DNA from: Thermomicrobiaceae bacterium
GTDB taxonomy: Bacteria > Chloroflexota > Chloroflexia > Thermomicrobiales > Thermomicrobiaceae
Assembly (NCBI GenBank): GCA_007122555.1
Contig: SKTL01000161.1
Location: 1-19,546 of the forward strand
Direction of reading: 5' to 3'
DNA: 19,546 bases
Under the pieces are notes generated by a model that saw only the letters and a list, made by a program, of their open reading frames with translations, was not told the origin of the DNA and did no database searches. Shown here piece after piece: positions 7,317-13,959 of the stretch; positions within the stretch are counted from its first letter, which is position 1; each line of letters opens with the position of its first letter. A program made the position numbers and the translations under genes.

Positions 7317-8312
7317 ATGTCGGCGCCGGACGTCGTGCAGGATCAGCAACCGCAGCAGCGGGTGAAGTCGTCATCAGCCGCCGGCGGTCCCTCGGTGAAG
7401 GCGAACAATGTTTCCAAGTGGTTCGGGGACGTCGTCGCCGTTTCACAGGTGAGCTTCGTGGTCGGTCCGGGCGTAACCGCGTTGCTCGGTCCGAACGGCT
7501 CCGGAAAGACAACCTTGCTCAAGATGCTGACCGGGCTGACCGGACCGTCAACCGGAACCGTCACGATCAATGACCAGGTGGTGCGTCTCAGCACGGATAT
7601 CTATCGCCTGATCGGCATGGTTCCCGAACAGGAAACGATCTATCCCTTCCTGACCGGCTACGAGTTTCTGCGGCTCAACGCGGTGATGCAGCACAGTCAT
7701 GATATCGACGGAGATGTGATTCGGGCGCTTGATCAGGTGGAAATGCGCGACGCTGCTGATCGGCGAATCGGGGAGTACTCCAAAGGCATGAGGCAACGCA
7801 TCAAGATGGCCGCCGCGCTCGTCCACGATCCGCCGTTTCTGTTTATGGATGAGCCGCTATCCGGCCTTGATCCAAGACAGCGTGTTCGAGCAATCGAGCT
7901 CATCCGGCAGCTTGGCGATCAGGGGCGAGTCGTTATCGTCTCATCGCATTTGCTGCATGAAGTTCAGCGATTCGCTGAACAGGTACTGGTCATCGTCAAC
8001 GGCCATCTGGCGGCGTCCGGAAGCTTCAGGGCAATTCGCGACAAGATCGACGAGCACGCCCGCCAGATCCTGATCGTCTGCAGCGCGCCACGCCGTCTGG
8101 GAGCCAGCCTGCTGGAGACAGATCAAGCGATCTCGGTCCGGCTCGATCATTCGCGTCAGGGTGGGCTCATCGTTGAGAGCAATGATGTCCGCCAGCTCTA
8201 CCTCTCCATCCCGAAGTTGGCGAGAACGCTTGACGTCACGCTGTACGAAATCCGCAGTCTCGATGATTCGCTCGCCTCGGTGTTCTCCTACGTAACGGAG
8301 GCGGTGCGATGA
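7317..8312 (+). CDS. ABC transporter ATP-binding protein (second pair)
   Basis: Second ATPase of the cluster, 331 residues. A polar N-terminal tail of about 26 residues precedes the nucleotide-binding domain. Visible motifs are Walker A GPNGSGKT (58-65), VPEQET at the Q-loop, signature YSKGMRQR (154-161), Walker B FLFMDEPLSGLD (about 174-185) and the switch His in SSHLLHE. It differs clearly from the first ATPase outside the motifs, so this is not a recent duplication. The ATG has GGGAGG at 7303-7308 with eight-base spacing. It overlaps the following permease by four bases (ATGA). Confidence 0.92.
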   Translation: MSAPDVVQDQQPQQRVKSSSAAGGPSVKANNVSKWFGDVVAVSQVSFVVGPGVTALLGPNGSGKTTLLKMLTGLTGPSTGTVTINDQVVRLSTDIYRLIGMVPEQETIYPFLTGYEFLRLNAVMQHSHDIDGDVIRALDQVEMRDAADRRIGEYSKGMRQRIKMAAALVHDPPFLFMDEPLSGLDPRQRVRAIELIRQLGDQGRVVIVSSHLLHEVQRFAEQVLVIVNGHLAASGSFRAIRDKIDEHARQILIVCSAPRRLGASLLETDQAISVRLDHSRQGGLIVESNDVRQLYLSIPKLARTLDVTLYEIRSLDDSLASVFSYVTEAVR

Positions 8313-9052
8313 CCGGAGATCGATTACCGATATTCTGGCTAACCGCCAGGCAGTTTCTGGACGGTCGCAGCATCCGCGTAGTGGCGTTGCTGGCGGCGGT
8401 TCCGGTGCTCCTTGGGATCATCGAGATTATCGCCACCGGCTCTGACCTTCAGATTCGAAACATGCTCGGTCAGAGCTTCAACGAGTTGACGATTCCAACG
8501 CTGCTGCCGCTGATCGCACTGATTCTGTCGTCATCGGCGCTCGGAAACGAGATCTCGGATCGAACGCTTCCATACCTGGTATTGAAACCGTGGAGCAGAT
8601 TCAAGGTCATCTGCGAGAAGTTTGGCGCAACCGTGGCGACCGGCGCGATCATAACCGTTACGTTCGGATTCGTTGTCTGGCTAATGCTGGGGGCGATTTC
8701 GTCGGATCTCGACGGCGACTTGCTCCTGGCGATTATTGTCGCCTCCGCGCTTGCGATCGCCGCCTACAGCGCCGCGTTTACGCTGCTCAGCCTGCTTCTC
8801 ACACGGGTCCTGATGGCTGGACTGCTCTATGTGTTGATCTGGGAAAGTCTGCTCGCCCGGTTTATCCCAGGACTGCGCCTGCTCAGCATTCGACACTACG
8901 CCCAGTCGGTCTACGCGCACATCATCGGTGACGGTTCGATCAACATTGCTCAGCAGTCAGCGATGAGCACGTCGCTGATCGTTCTGGCGATTGTCATGCT
9001 GATCTGTCTGGTATTGAGCTGGCTCCGCCTCCAGCAAATGGATCTCGACTAG
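8309..9052 (+). CDS. ABC-2 type transporter permease (second pair)
   Basis: The 247-residue membrane protein has about six hydrophobic segments. The motif GNEISDRTLPYLVLKPWSR, typical of NosY/ABC-2 permeases, follows the second helix. Its ATG overlaps the upstream ATPase stop by four bases, so the pair is translationally coupled. It ends the four-gene unit, its TAG sharing a CTAG palindrome with the stop of the convergent rhodanese gene. Two ATPases plus two different permeases could form one hetero-oligomeric exporter or two separate ones; sequence alone does not decide. Confidence 0.88.
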   Translation: MTGDRLPIFWLTARQFLDGRSIRVVALLAAVPVLLGIIEIIATGSDLQIRNMLGQSFNELTIPTLLPLIALILSSSALGNEISDRTLPYLVLKPWSRFKVICEKFGATVATGAIITVTFGFVVWLMLGAISSDLDGDLLLAIIVASALAIAAYSAAFTLLSLLLTRVLMAGLLYVLIWESLLARFIPGLRLLSIRHYAQSVYAHIIGDGSINIAQQSAMSTSLIVLAIVMLICLVLSWLRLQQMDLD

Positions 9053-9387
9053 CCTCGGCCCGGCCATTCGACAGGCAACCCCGCCTTCACCCAGGCAATG
9101 ATGCCGCCGCCGATGTTCCAGGCGCGATCGTGCCCGATTTGCCGCAGAAACCCGGTCGCCATCGCCGATCGTTGCCCAACGTGGCAGAGCAGATAGACAT
9201 CCTTGTCGCGGGGGACTTCGTCAAGCCTGAGATGCAGGTCGCCCAGCGGGATATGTATCGCGCCGGCGACCGAGATCTGCTCCAGTTCATGTCGTTCACG
9301 AACATCGAGGACGACCCCATTGTGGTTCTCAATCGCGTCAAACGCGGACTGCGCGTTGGTTTCCGGAATCTCCGTGTCGTCAAGCAT
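9049..9387 (-). CDS. Rhodanese-domain sulfurtransferase
   Basis: Single-domain rhodanese of 112 residues that carries sulfur as a cysteine persulfide, similar in size to GlpE. Seen in the sequence are GVVLDVRERHELEQISVAGAIHIPL (the CH2A-like region) and the active-site loop CHVGQRS with the catalytic Cys at about residue 68, then the C-terminal GGIIAWVKAGLPVE. ATG 9387 was chosen because it precedes the first domain strand. The frame stays open upstream to 9525, but that part shows no recognisable domain and no better ribosome binding site. The gene is convergent with the exporter operon and shares its terminal CTAG. The sulfur acceptor is unknown. Confidence 0.88.
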   Translation of the reverse strand: MLDDTEIPETNAQSAFDAIENHNGVVLDVRERHELEQISVAGAIHIPLGDLHLRLDEVPRDKDVYLLCHVGQRSAMATGFLRQIGHDRAWNIGGGIIAWVKAGLPVEWPGRG

Positions 9388-9582
9388 GTTGATCAGAAGA
9401 CCTTTCCCGAGAACTAGTCGAGGGTTTCGCAATTCCAGTGGCTGTTCGGGCTTTCCGAAATCGACGCTCCGCCGAGTATAGACTGTTAGGTCCGTCAAAG
9501 AGCCTGAGATTCGGCTCGAAACCACACCTACTCAGCGCGTTCGAGGAAAGCGTTCCAGAATTAGGGCCCGACTTCGGAACCG

Positions 9583-9598
9583 TGGCACGGGAAATGCT
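9583..9598 (+). promoter_or_regulatory. Candidate sigma-54-type promoter upstream of the DUF4397 gene
   Basis: TGGCACG at 9583-9589 matches the -24 element exactly. ATGCT at 9594-9598 matches most of the -12 element (TTGCW). The diagnostic GG and GC dinucleotides are separated by exactly 10 bases, as in the consensus. Transcription would begin near 9609. An alternative is a sigma-70 -10 such as TAATAA at 9606-9611 with a poor -35. No rpoN or activator gene is in the window, so this rests on motif match alone. Confidence 0.4.
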
Positions 9599-9636
9599 TT
9601 CTACCTAATAAGAATTTGGTAGGCAGGTTCTTCGAG

Positions 9637-9652
9637 GGTTCGGGCCCGAACC
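9637..9652. repeat. 16-bp perfect palindrome
   Basis: The two 8-bp halves GGTTCGGG and CCCGAACC are exact reverse complements. Looser outer pairing TTCG (9631-9634) with CGAA (9656-9659) extends the dyad. The core GGGCCCGA also occurs at 9564-9571. It could be an operator, or in RNA a hairpin with a GGCC loop. Confidence 0.6.
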
Positions 9653-9721
9653 AGACGAACGACAATGAAGTCGCTGATCAGTTTCTCGTTCCAGCCTACC
9701 GGATGTCTTGAGCGGCCCATC

Positions 9722-9823
9722 GAGACGGAGCCGTTCCGTCTCACCGATAACCGTCAGCGGTTGTCACTTGTTATCGAATGCTTGACGTCCAATTGGCCGA
9801 AGCGTCTTCGGCAACACGTCAAG
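9722..9823 (+). ncRNA. Candidate structured mRNA leader of the DUF4397 gene
   Basis: Three hairpins follow one another. First, GAGACGGA/TCCGTCTC with a five-base loop (9722-9742). Second, AACCG/CGGTT with a TCAG loop (9749-9762). Third, a two-tier stem of outer CTTGACGT/ACGTCAAG (9781-9788 with 9816-9823) and inner GCCGAAG/CTTCGGC around a CGT loop (9796-9812). GATAAC (9746-9751) can instead pair with GTTATC (9770-9775), which would disrupt the second hairpin. The last stem ends nine bases before the GGAGG site. No known riboswitch class is recognised. Confidence 0.5.
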
Positions 9824-9832
9824 AAATTGCAT

Positions 9833-9837
9833 GGAGG
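9833..9837 (+). promoter_or_regulatory. Ribosome binding site fixing the DUF4397 start
   Basis: GGAGG sits seven bases before ATG 9845 and directly after the last leader hairpin. It rules out the upstream in-frame start at 9665. Confidence 0.8.
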
Positions 9838-9844
9838 AAGTTTC

Positions 9845-10648
9845 ATGAGTCGAGCGATTCGACTGATCACGGCCCTCGGCCTGATCCTCACACTAGGAGT
9901 AGCTGGCGTCGCCAGCGCCTCATCTCACACGGGCACGGTTACAGTTGTTCACGGTGTTCCGGGACTAACCGTCGATGTCTATGTCAACGGCGACCTGACT
10001 CTCGAAGGCTTCGAACCAGGCGCGATAACTGATCCGCTCGAGCTCGAAGAGGGCAGCTACGACATCGAAATCCGCGCGGCTGGCGAGCCGGCCGACAGCG
10101 ATCCGGCAATTGCCGGTTCAGCCGACGTCCTGGCTGGCATTAATGCCTCGATCGTCGCTCACCTGACAGAAGATGGAACCCCATCGCTCGCCGTGTTCGG
10201 CAATGATGTAACCACCATCAATGCTGGTGAAACTCGACTGACTGTCCGTCACGCCGCCGCGGCCCCCGCTGTTGACGTCTGGGTTGATGGTGACGTGACC
10301 GTGGAGAGCCTGGCGAATGGCTCCGAGGCCTCGCTAGACGTTCCGGCAGCGACCTATAACGTCGCCGTGAGCGCCGCAGGAGACGATACCCCGGTCCTCG
10401 GCCCGGCCGACTTCGATCTCGGCGAAGGCACGAGCTACATCGTGTACGCCATCGGATCACTGGATGATGGCAGCCTGGATCTGCTCGTCCAGACTATCAC
10501 TGGCTTGCACGACGCACCGACCGCAGTGCCGGCCGGCACTGGTTCAACGGCCACTCAAGGATCGTCTCTGATGCTGATCCTGGCCGCCGGACTGGGCGCC
10601 ATCGTCCTGTCAGGCTCGGCGATCGCACTGCGACGGCAGTTCGCTTAG
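9845..10648 (+). CDS. Secreted, C-terminally anchored DUF4397 protein
   Basis: The 267-residue product has a Sec signal peptide (residues 1-25, MSRAIR then a hydrophobic core, probable cleavage after ASA). Two similar beta-rich halves follow: TVTVVHGVPGLTVDVYVNGD and later RLTVRHAAAAPAVDVWVDGD both open with the H-x(5-6)-VDV-x-V-(N/D)-GD pattern typical of DUF4397. A linker with VPAGTG (228-233) leads to a hydrophobic helix (about 241-262) and a short basic tail RRQFA. This is the architecture of a sorting signal, though no canonical LPXTG is present. The biochemical role of DUF4397 is unknown; a surface or adhesive role is inferred. The next gene encodes a sortase. Confidence 0.85.
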   Translation: MSRAIRLITALGLILTLGVAGVASASSHTGTVTVVHGVPGLTVDVYVNGDLTLEGFEPGAITDPLELEEGSYDIEIRAAGEPADSDPAIAGSADVLAGINASIVAHLTEDGTPSLAVFGNDVTTINAGETRLTVRHAAAAPAVDVWVDGDVTVESLANGSEASLDVPAATYNVAVSAAGDDTPVLGPADFDLGEGTSYIVYAIGSLDDGSLDLLVQTITGLHDAPTAVPAGTGSTATQGSSLMLILAAGLGAIVLSGSAIALRRQFA

Positions 10649-10669
10649 CACGTACCCAACCGTCGACAG

Positions 10670-10704
10670 ACGTAAGCGTTGCGATATACTCGCAGCGCTT
10701 ACGT
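10670..10704 (+). terminator. Strong hairpin between the DUF4397 and sortase genes
   Basis: A 15-bp stem (10670-10684 with 10690-10704) with one G-U pair encloses a TATAC loop. Only a short CCTTT follows, so full intrinsic termination is uncertain. It may attenuate transcription into the sortase gene or protect the upstream message's 3' end. Confidence 0.55.
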
Positions 10705-10744
10705 CGACCTTTGTCAGCCTCGAAACTGGTAACTGGTGAAACTC

Positions 10745-11581
10745 ATGAATCGACGTTATCTTCAACTCGGACTTATCAGCGGAGTTCTGCTGGCGCTGAT
10801 GGTCCAGTTCTCGATCGTCAGTAGCGAAACCCTCGACTCGTCACCAAGCGGCGATGAATCAGAACGAAGCTCGATAGCCACGCACGGCGGCGATCACCCA
10901 ACTCTGATGTCGCTGATCTTCTCAAATTCAATTGATTATGCGTTTCCCGAACCGCCACCCGAGCGCTCTCGAGAATACTGCGAGCCGATTCCCCGCCTGT
11001 GCGATTGGCTTGCGGCGCACGGAGCGTTGATCGATCCCCTTCCAGAGACGGCGAAAGCGAATGGCCAGGCGTCGAACGGCGAAAGCAAGAGCGCCGTTGG
11101 CTGGCAATCTGCGTCGATCAACGCACTAAATCAAGAGCGCTCAGCGACGCCAGTCGCCCTGAACGTCCCGTCACTGTCCATTACGGCCGACGTCGCCGGG
11201 GTCGGCATTGCGTCTGACAAGTCGATGCAGGTGCCGGACGACTACAACACAGTCGGCTGGTACAGGCACGGTCCGGCGCCGGGCGAAAACGGATCGTCGG
11301 TGATCGCTGGTCACCTGGACGATTCGCGAGGGCGATCAGTCTTCTATGACCTGCAGGACATCGAGACGGGTGAAGTCGTCGAAATCGAATTTGATGACGG
11401 AACTCGATCAACCTTCAAGGTCACCGACAAACGATCGTATGACGCCGGAAACATCCCGGCTGATCGAATCTTCTCTCGCGACGGCGACCCGAGACTGGCG
11501 CTGATTACCTGCGGAGGACGCTGGGATAGCTCGGCCGGACGGTACACCGAGACGGTTGTTGTCTACGCAGAGCCGGTCTGA
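10745..11581 (+). CDS. Class F-type sortase
   Basis: Sortases are extracytoplasmic transpeptidases that cleave a sorting signal and attach the protein to the cell wall or another amine. An N-terminal membrane helix (about residues 4-23) is followed by a long low-complexity spacer of roughly 110 residues. The catalytic domain begins near PVALNVPSLSI. The triad is visible: His190 in AGHLDD, Cys256 in LITCGG and Arg266 in GRYTETVVVY. Many class F enzymes have this C-terminal form. ATG 10745 was preferred over GTG 10736 because GGTGA at 10735-10739 can serve as its binding site. It follows the DUF4397 gene, its likely substrate. The last 19 bases overlap convergent malQ. Confidence 0.88.
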   Translation: MNRRYLQLGLISGVLLALMVQFSIVSSETLDSSPSGDESERSSIATHGGDHPTLMSLIFSNSIDYAFPEPPPERSREYCEPIPRLCDWLAAHGALIDPLPETAKANGQASNGESKSAVGWQSASINALNQERSATPVALNVPSLSITADVAGVGIASDKSMQVPDDYNTVGWYRHGPAPGENGSSVIAGHLDDSRGRSVFYDLQDIETGEVVEIEFDDGTRSTFKVTDKRSYDAGNIPADRIFSRDGDPRLALITCGGRWDSSAGRYTETVVVYAEPV

Positions 11582-13083
11582 TCAGGAAACGGCGCCTGAT
11601 CGCGACCGAACAGCGTTGTAAGGTCGCCCAGGAACTCACGTCTGCGACGAAGCGGTTCGAGCGTTTGCAGCCTCCATCCCCAATTGCCTCTCGCCTTCCC
11701 GGGCACATTCATCCGCGCGTCATTTCCGAGGCCGAGGAGATCCTGAACCGGGGCGCAGGCAAGCACGCTCACGCCTCCCCAGGCTGCCCGTATCATGTCC
11801 CGGTGAACAGATTCACCGCGAGTTCGCAAGTACTTACGGACGTGTCGTTTCTCGGGCTCCGGGAGCGACCTGTACCAGCCGGCTGTCGTATCATTGTCAT
11901 GCGTTCCGGTGTACACCATCGAGTTCGGCGTCGCGTTGTGGGGAAGATACGGATTACTGGCATCATCCCCGAACGCGAACTGCAGGACGTTCATGCCGGG
12001 ATAGCCGAGCTCTTCACGAAGCCGATCGACGTCCGGTGTGATCACGCCGAGGTCTTCAACAATAATCGGCATTTCACCGATTCTGTCCTGGACCGTTTCA
12101 AAGAACGCGCGCCCGGGTCCCGGCTCCCAGGTCCCGTTTCGCGCCGTCTTCTCGCCTGCCGGAACCTGCCAGCCAGCTGCAAAACCCCGGAAATGATCGA
12201 TTCGGACAATATCGGTCAGCTCGAGGACGCGTTGGATCCGGCTTGCCCACCAAGTGTAGCCGTCCCGCGACATCAGGTCCCAGTCATACACCGGATTGCC
12301 CCAGAGCTGCCCATCACTGGAGAAAAGGTCGGGCGGAACTCCAGCCTGGACGGTGGGGCGGCCATCCGGATCAAGCAGGAACTGATCCTGGTGCGCCCAG
12401 ACATCGGCGCTGTCGAGCGCGACATAGATTGGGATGTCACCCATAATCGAGACCCCGCACTCGTTGGCATACTGCTTCAGCTGTCGCCACTGATAGTCAA
12501 AGACGAACTGCACGAAGCTCTGGAACGCGATCTCGTCCGCAAGGTGCTTTCGAGCGGAATCTATCTCTGTCGCTTCGCGATTTCGCAAGCCGGCAGGCCA
12601 CCTCAGCCAGGCTTTTCCGTCATGGGCCTCACGCAACGATTGATACAACGTGAAATCATCAAGCCACTCGGCATTTGCCGCGTGAAAGGCATCGTACTCG
12701 TCCTGAAGCTGCTTCCTGTCACTGGCGCAGAATCGCTCGAACGCCTTGCGCAGGCGGCGTCCTTTCCACCGCTCCACACGGCGAAACTCGACCCGGTCAT
12801 CGCGGAATGGCGTGTTCACCGACACGTCGCCGTCATCAAGCAGTCCGGCATCCCGGAGTCTGGTCATCGAGATCATCATCGGATTCCCCGCATATGATGA
12901 TCTTGAATCGTACGGTGAATCCCCGCCGCCAGCGGGGCCGAGCGGCAGCACCTGCCAGAGATGCTGCTCCGCAGATCGAAGGACATCGATGAACCGGAAC
13001 GCCTCATCACCGAGGCCGCCGATTCCATGGGGACCCGGAAGTGACGTGATATGACAGAGCAGTCCGCTACTTCGCTGGTACAT
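11563..13083 (-). CDS. malQ: 4-alpha-glucanotransferase (amylomaltase, GH77)
   Basis: Cytoplasmic enzyme that transfers maltodextrin segments between alpha-1,4-glucans in glycogen or maltodextrin metabolism. At 506 residues it is a normal bacterial short-form MalQ. The N-terminal RSSGLLCHITSLPGPHGIGGLG and SPYDSRSSYAGNP are diagnostic. Catalytic residues are visible: nucleophile Asp296 in VRIDHFRG, acid/base Glu343 in IVEDLG and Asp396 in GTHDNDT. The start is ATG 13083 with a GGCGG just upstream. It is divergent from the endonuclease gene, and its 3' end overlaps the sortase gene by 19 bases. No other maltodextrin genes are nearby, so it is probably transcribed alone. Confidence 0.96.
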   Translation of the reverse strand: MYQRSSGLLCHITSLPGPHGIGGLGDEAFRFIDVLRSAEQHLWQVLPLGPAGGGDSPYDSRSSYAGNPMMISMTRLRDAGLLDDGDVSVNTPFRDDRVEFRRVERWKGRRLRKAFERFCASDRKQLQDEYDAFHAANAEWLDDFTLYQSLREAHDGKAWLRWPAGLRNREATEIDSARKHLADEIAFQSFVQFVFDYQWRQLKQYANECGVSIMGDIPIYVALDSADVWAHQDQFLLDPDGRPTVQAGVPPDLFSSDGQLWGNPVYDWDLMSRDGYTWWASRIQRVLELTDIVRIDHFRGFAAGWQVPAGEKTARNGTWEPGPGRAFFETVQDRIGEMPIIVEDLGVITPDVDRLREELGYPGMNVLQFAFGDDASNPYLPHNATPNSMVYTGTHDNDTTAGWYRSLPEPEKRHVRKYLRTRGESVHRDMIRAAWGGVSVLACAPVQDLLGLGNDARMNVPGKARGNWGWRLQTLEPLRRRREFLGDLTTLFGRDQAPFPDQTGSA

Positions 13084-13185
13084 CCGCCGCCAATTCTCTC
13101 AATACGCGCGTTCGACTCATAGTCTCCACAGTTTCGCAATGGTATTACAACAAACCCGGTCGTCGTTCGTCCGCTCGCGGTTGGG

Positions 13186-13191
13186 TACAAT
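13186..13191 (+). promoter_or_regulatory. -10 box suggesting a leaderless endonuclease transcript
   Basis: TACAAT ends six bases before ATG 13198, which places the expected transcription start at or beside the ATG. No Shine-Dalgarno sequence is seen between them. The -35 at 17 bases (TCGTTC, 13163-13168) is weak. Confidence 0.45.
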
Positions 13192-13197
13192 CACCAC

Positions 13198-13920
13198 ATG
13201 AACAGTCAGCAGTTGACGTCCGCGAAATCAACGATTGAATCAACGCGAGAAACGGTCACCGAGGTTCTCGCGCGCCTGGACCATTCCTGGACGCCGTCCG
13301 ACTGGAAACCCAGCAATAAGCCGGTTGATGAGCTGATCGCGACAATCCTGTCCCAGAATACGTCAGACACCAATACCGATCGCGCCTTTCGAGCCCTGCG
13401 CAACGCATATCCGGACTGGACTGACGTACTATCGGCGCCGTCGGGCGAGATTGAAGCGGTCATTCGCGCCGGCGGATTGGCGAAGCAGAAGGCGCCGCGG
13501 ATTCAGCAGGCATTGGCGCAAATCCTCAACGAGGCCGATGAGGATCCAAATCAATCACTGCTGCGCCAGTTGCGGCATATGGAAACGAATCAGGCGATGG
13601 AATGGTTGACCGCCATGAAAGGCGTTGGACCAAAGACCGCAGCATGTGTGTTATTGTTTGCTGTCGGCAAGCCAGTAGTGCCGGTAGATACGCATGTGTT
13701 TCGTGTCGCCCGGCGCGTCGGTCTCATCGACTCAGGCTGTGACGCCAATCGCGCGCACGAGGTATTGCCGGAGATCGTGCCGGCTGCCGACTCGTACCGG
13801 TTTCACATGCACCTGATTCACCATGGCAGGACAACCTGCAAGGCCCGTAATCCCCGCTGCGCCGATTGTGTCATCAATGATCTCTGTTCCTACTGGCGAG
13901 AACAACTACCGGATGCCTGA
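13198..13920 (+). CDS. Endonuclease III family DNA glycosylase
   Basis: HhH-GPD base-excision glycosylase that removes oxidised pyrimidines and nicks abasic sites. The 240-residue product has LSQNTSDTNTDRAF near residue 51, the helix-hairpin-helix MKGVGPKTAACVLL with catalytic Lys146, and Asp164 in VPVDTHVFRV. The 4Fe-4S ligands Cys214, Cys221, Cys224 and Cys230 have the exact C-x6-C-x2-C-x5-C spacing. Both catalytic residues argue for a bifunctional glycosylase/lyase rather than MutY. It diverges somewhat from classical Nth, so I leave the symbol open. A -10 box six bases before the ATG and no ribosome binding site suggest leaderless translation. Confidence 0.92.
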   Translation: MNSQQLTSAKSTIESTRETVTEVLARLDHSWTPSDWKPSNKPVDELIATILSQNTSDTNTDRAFRALRNAYPDWTDVLSAPSGEIEAVIRAGGLAKQKAPRIQQALAQILNEADEDPNQSLLRQLRHMETNQAMEWLTAMKGVGPKTAACVLLFAVGKPVVPVDTHVFRVARRVGLIDSGCDANRAHEVLPEIVPAADSYRFHMHLIHHGRTTCKARNPRCADCVINDLCSYWREQLPDA

Positions 13921-13936
13921 CCACGAGCGGTCGTGG
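13921..13936 (+). repeat. Short inverted repeat after the endonuclease stop
   Basis: CCACGA and TCGTGG form a 6-bp stem around a GCGG loop, starting directly after the TGA. It lacks a T tract. It may be a minor processing or attenuation hairpin within the transcription unit, and it overlaps the GTG at 13933. Confidence 0.35.
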
Positions 13937-13959
13937 CAATGGGAGGTGGCGAGCGAGCG

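Larger units (their letters stand above)
9388..9844. other. 457-base non-coding region with promoter and structured leader signals
   Basis: No protein gene is supported here. The frame open from 9665 continues into the DUF4397 gene but has no ribosome binding site and would place the signal peptide internally. On the plus strand the region holds a sigma-54-like promoter match (9583-9598), the motif GGGCCCGA twice (9564-9571 and 9642-9649), a 16-bp perfect palindrome (9637-9652) and three further hairpins ending just before the DUF4397 ribosome binding site. Any rhodanese promoter must lie at the left end, but I could not identify it. Confidence 0.7.

Noticed and set aside
9388..9525. 46-residue N-terminal extension of the rhodanese
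   Set aside because: The frame is open, but no domain, signal peptide or better binding site is seen. It is kept only as a low-probability alternative.
9665..9844. Earlier in-frame start for the DUF4397 protein
   Set aside because: It would bury the signal peptide 60 residues inside the protein. GGAGG before ATG 9845 is a much better start, and the region is better explained as structured leader.
11665..12897. 410-codon plus-strand open frame opposite malQ
   Set aside because: It is entirely antisense to a well-conserved MalQ with all catalytic residues and shows no family motif or ribosome binding site.
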